DNA of 9,400 nucleotides, taken from contig CAJWZG010000100.1 in NCBI GenBank assembly GCA_913049565.1, forward strand, positions 1 to 9,400, in the 5' to 3' direction. Source of the stretch: an uncultured Gammaproteobacteria bacterium (lineage in GTDB: Bacteria > Pseudomonadota > Gammaproteobacteria > Pseudomonadales > Azotimanducaceae_A). A program made the translations under genes and the position numbers. A model generated the notes under the pieces. That model did no database searches, was not told the origin of the DNA, and saw nothing but the letters and a program-made list of their open reading frames with translations. Positions 5,037 to 9,400 of the stretch are shown in pieces. Position 1 is the stretch's first letter, and the number at the start of each line of letters is the position of its first letter.

Positions 5037-7253
5037 ATGAACAGAGTAATTGTTTTGCTTGGCGTGCTTATGCTGGCGGTAGTCGGCTACGTCACACTGG
5101 GCCCGCAGACGGATAGCGATGGAGCAGCGACTAGCGACGTTGCAGCCACCGCACCAGTCGTGGAACCTTCAACTGCGTTCATCGACGATGAGCGAATAAA
5201 GAACGCTGAATCAGAGCCTGGGAACTGGTTGTCATTCGGCCGAACGTACGAAGAGCAACGGTTTTCACCGCTGACTCAAATCAACAAAGACACGGTTAAT
5301 GATCTTGGCCTTGCGTGGTACAAAGACATGAACACCAACCGCGCGTTGGAAGCGACGCCGATCGTTGTTGACAAAACCATGTACTTTTCCAGTACATGGA
5401 GCAAGGTTTATGCAGTCGATGCCGTCACCGGCGAAGAAAAGTGGATGTATGACCCTGAGGTCCCCGGTGAGTGGGCAAGAAGAGCCTGCTGTGACGTGGT
5501 TAATCGAGGGGTCGCCGTATACAAAGGGCGAGTCTACGTCGGGACGTTGGATGGCCGCTTGGTTTCACTCGACGCCGCAACTGGGTCAGTTGTCTGGGAA
5601 GTCGATACGATTATAGATCGCACACGCTTCTACACTATTACGGGTGCTCCTCGCGTGGCTAACGGCAAGGTGTTTATCGGTAACGGGGGCGCTGAGTTTG
5701 GAGTTCGCGGTTATGTCACGGCCTATGACGCTGAGTCTGGTGAGCAGGCGTGGCGCTTCTACACAGTGCCCGGTGATCCATCGCTACCGTTTGAACACCC
5801 AGAAATGGAACTCGCTGCGGAGACCTGGAAAGGCGGCAGCTGGTGGGAATTCGGTGGTGGCGGCACGGTCTGGAACTCCATAGTTTACGATCCCGACTTC
5901 AACACCGTATATCTCGGGGTAGGCAACGGTTCACCATGGACTCGAGTCATTCGCTCGCCGGGTGGTGGCGACAACCTATTCTTGTCGTCAATTGTTGCTT
6001 TGGACGCAGATACCGGCTCAATGAAGTGGTACTACCAGACTACACCTGGCGACAACTGGGACTTTACGGCAGTGCAGGATATGGCGCTGGCTGATATGGA
6101 AGTCGACGGTGAAATGCGCAAGGTCTTACTCCAGGCTCCGAAGAATGGTTTCTTCTACGTAATCGACCGAGAAGATGGTGAGCTCCTCAGAGCAAACAAA
6201 TTTGCTACGGTCACTTGGGCTAGTCATGTGGATATGGAAACTGGACGACCGGTCGAAAATCCTGAACTCGATTACTCCGAAAAGTCGCAGTGGATCCTCC
6301 CCGGCCCGCTAGGCGCTCATAACTGGCAGGCAATGTCTGTGGATGTTGATGCGGGCGTAGTTTACATCCCAGCACAAGACAATCCGCTAATTTATGGTCT
6401 AAGTGAAGACTGGAAAAAAACGGGTGTATACAAGCGCGATCCAGGTGGTCATAACCTTGGTATCGAGTTCGGTCGACTTACTCAGATGGTCGTAGACAAT
6501 ATTGCTGATCAACCAACGCCTAAGGGATATCTCAAGGCATTTGATCCGCTCACTGGTGAAGACAAATGGGTTGTCGAAATCCCGCACTACTGGAACGGCG
6601 GCGTGCTCGGGACTGAGGGTGGTTTAGTTTTCCAGGGCGACGCGCTTGGGATGTTCAGCGCCTATGACAAAGAAACGGGTGAGGCGCTTTGGCAATTCGA
6701 TACCTATACCTCGATGTTGGCGCCACCGATTACTTATGAAATCGACGGAGTGCAGTACGTGTCGATTTTGACCGGTACTGGCGGAGGGGATTTGTTTGCC
6801 GGTGAACCATTACCCCCTGTGAAGGAACCCGCTTCTCTGAAGTACAGCAATTACGGAAGAATGTTGGTGTTCAAAGTGGGAGGCACCGGAGAGCTGCCTG
6901 TACCGACGGTTCGTGATCGCGCGATTCCTATGCAGGCAAATCTCGTTGCCTCGAACGACGACATTGCTCACGGAGAGCGCAAGTACAACGATTACTGCGG
7001 ACTTTGCCATGGCCTCGCGGCACGCTCAGGGGGTTCTATTCCAGACCTTCGGCGCATGAGTGAGGGTACCCACACGGCTTTCAACCAGATCGTGCAAGAT
7101 GGTTTGTTGGCAGCGAACGGCATGGCGTCTTTTGCAGATGTAGTCTCGCCTGAAGACACAACAAAAATACATCAGTACATTAAGGCTCGAGCAGAGCAGG
7201 ATCGTTTAGCTGCCGCTGGCGAGGTTGAGTTGGCTCAACTCACTTGGCAGTAA
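5037..7253 (+). CDS. Quinohaemoprotein (PQQ- and haem c-dependent) alcohol dehydrogenase
   Basis: A 738-residue type II PQQ alcohol dehydrogenase that oxidises alcohols to aldehydes in the periplasm and passes electrons through PQQ and haem c to the respiratory chain. Residues about 4-21 are a hydrophobic signal peptide or anchor. Several propeller docking motifs (AxDxxTGxxxW type) are visible, for example VYAVDAVTGEEKW and FSAYDKETGEALW. Vicinal Cys151-Cys152 form the PQQ-associated disulfide ring; Glu220 (GAEFG) and Asn297 (GNGSPW) are the likely calcium/PQQ ligands; GDNWDF (338-343) holds the probable catalytic Asp342; GAHNWQ follows. The C-terminal cytochrome has CGLCH (Cys654, Cys657, His658) and Met696 as axial ligand. 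GGGAG lies 9 bases before the ATG. Length suits the quinohaemoprotein class. No PQQ synthesis or dedicated cytochrome genes lie in the window, so the substrate and electron acceptor are unknown. Confidence 0.93.
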   Translation: MNRVIVLLGVLMLAVVGYVTLGPQTDSDGAATSDVAATAPVVEPSTAFIDDERIKNAESEPGNWLSFGRTYEEQRFSPLTQINKDTVNDLGLAWYKDMNTNRALEATPIVVDKTMYFSSTWSKVYAVDAVTGEEKWMYDPEVPGEWARRACCDVVNRGVAVYKGRVYVGTLDGRLVSLDAATGSVVWEVDTIIDRTRFYTITGAPRVANGKVFIGNGGAEFGVRGYVTAYDAESGEQAWRFYTVPGDPSLPFEHPEMELAAETWKGGSWWEFGGGGTVWNSIVYDPDFNTVYLGVGNGSPWTRVIRSPGGGDNLFLSSIVALDADTGSMKWYYQTTPGDNWDFTAVQDMALADMEVDGEMRKVLLQAPKNGFFYVIDREDGELLRANKFATVTWASHVDMETGRPVENPELDYSEKSQWILPGPLGAHNWQAMSVDVDAGVVYIPAQDNPLIYGLSEDWKKTGVYKRDPGGHNLGIEFGRLTQMVVDNIADQPTPKGYLKAFDPLTGEDKWVVEIPHYWNGGVLGTEGGLVFQGDALGMFSAYDKETGEALWQFDTYTSMLAPPITYEIDGVQYVSILTGTGGGDLFAGEPLPPVKEPASLKYSNYGRMLVFKVGGTGELPVPTVRDRAIPMQANLVASNDDIAHGERKYNDYCGLCHGLAARSGGSIPDLRRMSEGTHTAFNQIVQDGLLAANGMASFADVVSPEDTTKIHQYIKARAEQDRLAAAGEVELAQLTWQ

Positions 7254-7265
7254 TTTGATCAAAGT

Positions 7266-7296
7266 AACCTCAGCGGAGCGTTGCTCCGCTGAGGTT
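7266..7296. terminator. Strong hairpin terminator between convergent operons
   Basis: AACCTCAGCGGAGC (7266-7279) and GCTCCGCTGAGGTT (7283-7296) are perfect 14-base complements around a 3-base GTT loop. The hairpin starts 13 bases after the dehydrogenase stop. The following T tract is short (TTTAAT). The minus-strand side has an AC-TTT-GATCAAATTA tail, so it may also stop the convergent operon that ends at 7362. Confidence 0.8.
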
Positions 7297-7319
7297 TAAT
7301 CGTCCTAAAAATTTGAGAA

Positions 7320-7331
7320 AGTGCTAGCACT
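7320..7331. repeat. 12-base perfect palindrome in the convergent intergenic gap
   Basis: AGTGCTAGCACT is fully self-complementary and lies 24 bases after the terminator, beyond the ends of both flanking genes. No function can be assigned; it could be a protein-binding site or a coincidence. Confidence 0.4.
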
Positions 7332-7361
7332 CCAATAGGGAAGGAAGGGTGAGGTAGAGAG

Positions 7362-7916
7362 TTAAGATTTAGCCGGCAGGGTTGGAGGCGGTACTTCTCT
7401 TAAAGAGAATGTTGGTGTGAAACCATCATCGCCGGAGACATTAGAGTCGCCTTCATAATTGTTCTCAGGTTTTGATTCCTGATCTTTTTCACTCAACACG
7501 TTACGAGATTGAGAACCGTTAATAATTTCACCGTCTTCCATCTTGTCGAGGGCGGCTTGGGCTTCCTCAGCTGCTTCTTCGGAGAACGGTACGCGATAAG
7601 CTCGAGGCGTGCCTTGAGGGATACCTGCCTCATCGAGCGTTCGCAGCCAAAAGAAGATTCCTCCCGGTTTACTCGTCGCTTTATCGGGCTCATCGATCGT
7701 AATCCACATTACTCGAAAGTCCTCCGGTAGTGCTTTGGATGTTGGCCATCCAAGCATATTTTGGTGCCCGACCCAGGTAACCGCGTAAAAGACGCTAACA
7801 AGGCCAATTAGTCCTATTTTCAAAAGACGCCGCCCCGCTAAAGATATGCACAGCGTAAGCAGCAGTGCAGCGATCAGAGCATAGGATAAACCTAAGGTAA
7901 GTAGCGAGGGAGTCAT
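7362..7916 (-). CDS. Two-helix membrane protein with proline-rich tail, third gene of the channel operon
   Basis: A 184-residue protein I cannot assign to a named family. Two predicted helices lie at about 5-27 and 34-50, joined by a short basic loop (AGRRLLK), which would put the loop in the cytoplasm and the rest in the periplasm. A compact conserved-looking domain follows at about 54-128: LGWPTSKALP, IDEPDK, GGIFFWLRTLDEAG, PRAYRVPF, then an Ala/Glu-rich helix (113-126). The last 50 residues are polar and acidic, ending in REVPPPTLPAKS. The start ATG overlaps the stop of the upstream ExbD/MotB-like gene (ATGA), implying coupled translation and a shared complex. It may be an accessory subunit that couples the channel to a periplasmic partner; this is inferred from position only. 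Confidence 0.7.
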   Translation of the reverse strand: MTPSLLTLGLSYALIAALLLTLCISLAGRRLLKIGLIGLVSVFYAVTWVGHQNMLGWPTSKALPEDFRVMWITIDEPDKATSKPGGIFFWLRTLDEAGIPQGTPRAYRVPFSEEAAEEAQAALDKMEDGEIINGSQSRNVLSEKDQESKPENNYEGDSNVSGDDGFTPTFSLREVPPPTLPAKS

Positions 7917-8530
7917 GACTTTCCAGCTGTTGCCAACGTAAGCAATCGTTTGGGTCTTCGATTTGTACCGGTGACATCACCGTTATTATCTATCGTAAAT
8001 CTAACAGCAGTTCGTTCGTCTCCGCTGCCGGTCAGTTCTACTGTGTCGTAGTGCACTAGGCTGACGCTGGGATTAAGCTTTTCGACCTTGATGGAAACGG
8101 GTAGCGGAATGGAATAGTTGGACTTGTAGTGCAGTAGGTTTACCACGTATTCGCCGGCTTGGGTCGCTCGAATGGTGACGGTCTCTTGATTGATCGGGTT
8201 GTTTACCTTGACGCCATTAACGTTGATTTGATCGGCAAAAACTCCGCGATCATCCCGATCAAGGTGCATGAGCCCGCTGTCACGGTTGTGGTACCACACG
8301 AGGCCGCCCCGCGGGTCTTCGACGAGGGCGTCAACATCGTCAGGATGCTTGTCTGCCCAGCGAATGGTGATCAACACTTCAGCCTTGCTCTCAATGTCCC
8401 CGGTTTTTTCTGGGGTGCTAATCAGCATAAAGGCGATAGCAAACATGAAGGCAAAACCCAGTAGTGTATTGAACAACAGGTCTGTGAAAGCATCTTGCTC
8501 TGAGTTCTGTTTGAAAAAACGGTGTTTCAT
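7913..8530 (-). CDS. ExbD/MotB-like single-helix protein with DUF2135/YfaP-like beta-sandwich
   Basis: A 205-residue protein with a short basic cytoplasmic N-terminus and one membrane helix (about 15-37) beginning FTDLLFNTLLGF. Asp17 sits at the cytoplasmic edge of the helix, where MotB and ExbD carry their proton-accepting aspartate. The periplasmic part (about 50-150) has ITIRWADKHPDDVDALVEDP, VWYHNRDSG, LDRDDRG and ATQAGEYVVNLLHY, a pattern that resembles the Ca-binding beta-sandwich of DUF2135/YfaP proteins. The protein ends in a further strand-rich, basic region. There is no OmpA-like peptidoglycan-binding domain as in MotB, nor a typical ExbD periplasmic domain. It starts 9 bases after the MotA/ExbB-like stop and overlaps the next gene by 4 bases. 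Likely role: ion-channel partner and periplasmic effector of the complex; the target is unknown. Confidence 0.72.
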   Translation of the reverse strand: MKHRFFKQNSEQDAFTDLLFNTLLGFAFMFAIAFMLISTPEKTGDIESKAEVLITIRWADKHPDDVDALVEDPRGGLVWYHNRDSGLMHLDRDDRGVFADQINVNGVKVNNPINQETVTIRATQAGEYVVNLLHYKSNYSIPLPVSIKVEKLNPSVSLVHYDTVELTGSGDERTAVRFTIDNNGDVTGTNRRPKRLLTLATAGKS

Positions 8531-8539
8531 TTGTTCTGA

Positions 8540-9244
8540 CTACTCAGACGTGTGCTGGTTCGTGCCCAGAATCGTTAGTCGGTTGATCAGATTCGCCAGG
8601 GCGGAATCCAGCAGATAGTACTGAAGCTTTAACAAGGTACTGGTAACTAAGCCAGCGAGGGTTGTGTACAAAGCAACCGCCATGCCACCACTCATGGCGG
8701 CCAACAATTGCTGCATCAACGATGGGTCAAACTGCTCGATCTCGCCGATAGGCAGCAGCATCAAAATGAATCCGATGACAGTACCTGTTAGTCCGAGTTT
8801 GAGGAGCAGATCCGCAACAAAGTGGCCGGCAGCGTGGGTATTAGTGAGTTCATCGCCGATGGTGTCGAGTAGTTGCTGACGGTCAGCGGCCGAAGCGGAG
8901 TTAGACGTTAGCGCTTTAACAACGTAGCTGCCGTCTTGGTCAGCGCCAGCGAGCTGCTGAGCCTCCGCGGCTTCGCAGATGCGGACTTCTTGATCCAATT
9001 CACGGGCTCGGAACAACCAATGGGCTGTGGCGAGACTATATAATGCAAGTATTAACCAACTGATCATGCTGCGATCGCTGCTTAGCGCTAGCTGCAGCAA
9101 CCCCGTATTCGCGAGCACAAAAAAGCCGAATAAAATTAGGCCGATAACAATAAGGGCACTGAAAAAGAGGTGCTCTTCAGACTTTCCTAGCACGTGTTGA
9201 TCCTTTTGCTGTCCGGGTAGTTCGGGTTGCTTGCCCAACACCAA
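8540..9244 (-). CDS. MotA/TolQ/ExbB-type proton channel family protein
   Basis: A 234-residue membrane protein with four predicted helices: about 26-48, 60-78, 145-166 and 183-206. A cytoplasmic loop of about 65 residues lies between helices 2 and 3, as in MotA. Helix 3 carries GLTGTVIGFI (150-159) and helix 4 has MAVALYTTLAGLVTSTL (188-204), the two signatures of MotA/TolQ/ExbB proteins. These form pentameric channels that use ion flow to drive a partner, here very probably the single-helix protein encoded next. No ATG is available near the start; a TTG at 9244 or GTG at 9241 is likely, 12-15 bases after the preceding stop, with no clear ribosome binding site, so translation may depend on the upstream gene. 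The N-terminal 20 residues are Gln/Lys-rich and cytoplasmic. Confidence 0.85.
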   Translation of the reverse strand: MVLGKQPELPGQQKDQHVLGKSEEHLFFSALIVIGLILFGFFVLANTGLLQLALSSDRSMISWLILALYSLATAHWLFRARELDQEVRICEAAEAQQLAGADQDGSYVVKALTSNSASAADRQQLLDTIGDELTNTHAAGHFVADLLLKLGLTGTVIGFILMLLPIGEIEQFDPSLMQQLLAAMSGGMAVALYTTLAGLVTSTLLKLQYYLLDSALANLINRLTILGTNQHTSE

Positions 9245-9256
9245 GTTACCGGTGAC

Positions 9257-9400
9257 TTAGTCTTGGTAGTTCGCGTCTAAACGGTCTGCTAACCGGCGCA
9301 TGGATGGCCATGCAGTGGCACTCAAACCCTCCCAAGAAGCAGGGTTGTTAAACGTGGCCTCCATCATGTCGATGGCGCTCTGGTTCGGCATATTGATCGT
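9257..9400 (-). CDS. C-terminal end of an unknown gene, cut by the window edge
   Basis: A minus-strand frame enters from the right edge and runs 47 codons to a TAA at 9257-9259. The visible residues include MPNQSAIDMMEATFNNPASW and end in MRRLADRLDANYQD. The composition is that of a soluble protein. I do not recognise the family. The stop lies 12 bases before the start of the MotA/ExbB-like gene on the same strand, so it is probably the upstream member of the same operon and could reveal its task. Confidence 0.6.
   Translation of the reverse strand, partial: TINMPNQSAIDMMEATFNNPASWEGLSATAWPSMRRLADRLDANYQD

Noticed and set aside
7320..7332. TAGCACTC near 7325 looks like half of a CIRCE heat-shock operator
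   Set aside because: The second half (GAGTGCTAA after 9 bases) is missing, and no chaperone gene is adjacent; the bases form only a simple 12-base palindrome.
7362..9244. Zorya-type phage defence operon
   Set aside because: ZorA-like and ZorB-like parts are superficially present, but the channel protein lacks the long cytoplasmic tail, the partner lacks an OmpA-like domain, and no helicase or nuclease gene is seen.

Overview
The window looks like chromosomal DNA of an aerobic, probably marine, Gram-negative bacterium. The gene types (a periplasmic PQQ alcohol dehydrogenase with a cytochrome c domain, an extended GST, an epoxide-hydrolase-like enzyme, a bacterial globin, a proton-channel pair) suggest a gammaproteobacterium of the Halieaceae/Cellvibrionales kind. 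That placement is an inference from gene content; no marker gene is present.

Layout. Bases 1-242 hold no convincing bacterial gene. A short + strand reading frame there resembles a membrane-protein segment I associate with algal/protist proteins, so the left edge may be foreign or a chimeric join. Bases 243-2633 (- strand) hold a two-gene operon: an extended GST-fold protein, then, 3 bases on, a protein with two DsbA/HCCA-isomerase-like thioredoxin folds. Its promoter region carries a good sigma-70-like promoter and a near-consensus Fur box over the expected transcription start. Divergently, bases 2827-4893 (+ strand) hold a SAM-dependent methyltransferase, an alpha/beta-hydrolase of the epoxide hydrolase type and a single-domain globin with an unusual haem pocket. 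After a 143-base gap comes a 738-residue quinohaemoprotein (PQQ + haem c) alcohol dehydrogenase (5037-7253), closed by a strong hairpin at 7266-7296.

Bases 7362-9400 (- strand) form a separate convergent operon: the tail of an unknown gene, a MotA/TolQ/ExbB-type channel protein, a MotB/ExbD-like protein whose single membrane helix carries the expected aspartate but is joined to a DUF2135/YfaP-like beta-sandwich instead of a peptidoglycan-binding domain, and a two-helix membrane protein with a proline-rich tail. Close spacing and an ATGA overlap indicate one complex.

How the genes may work together: the left and centre genes form a plausible set for oxidation and detoxification of reactive organic compounds (GST and DsbA-like proteins, epoxide hydrolase, methyltransferase, PQQ dehydrogenase), with possible iron control of the GST pair. 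The right-hand operon looks like an ion-driven energy-transducing complex of unknown task and is the best candidate here for an undescribed system.
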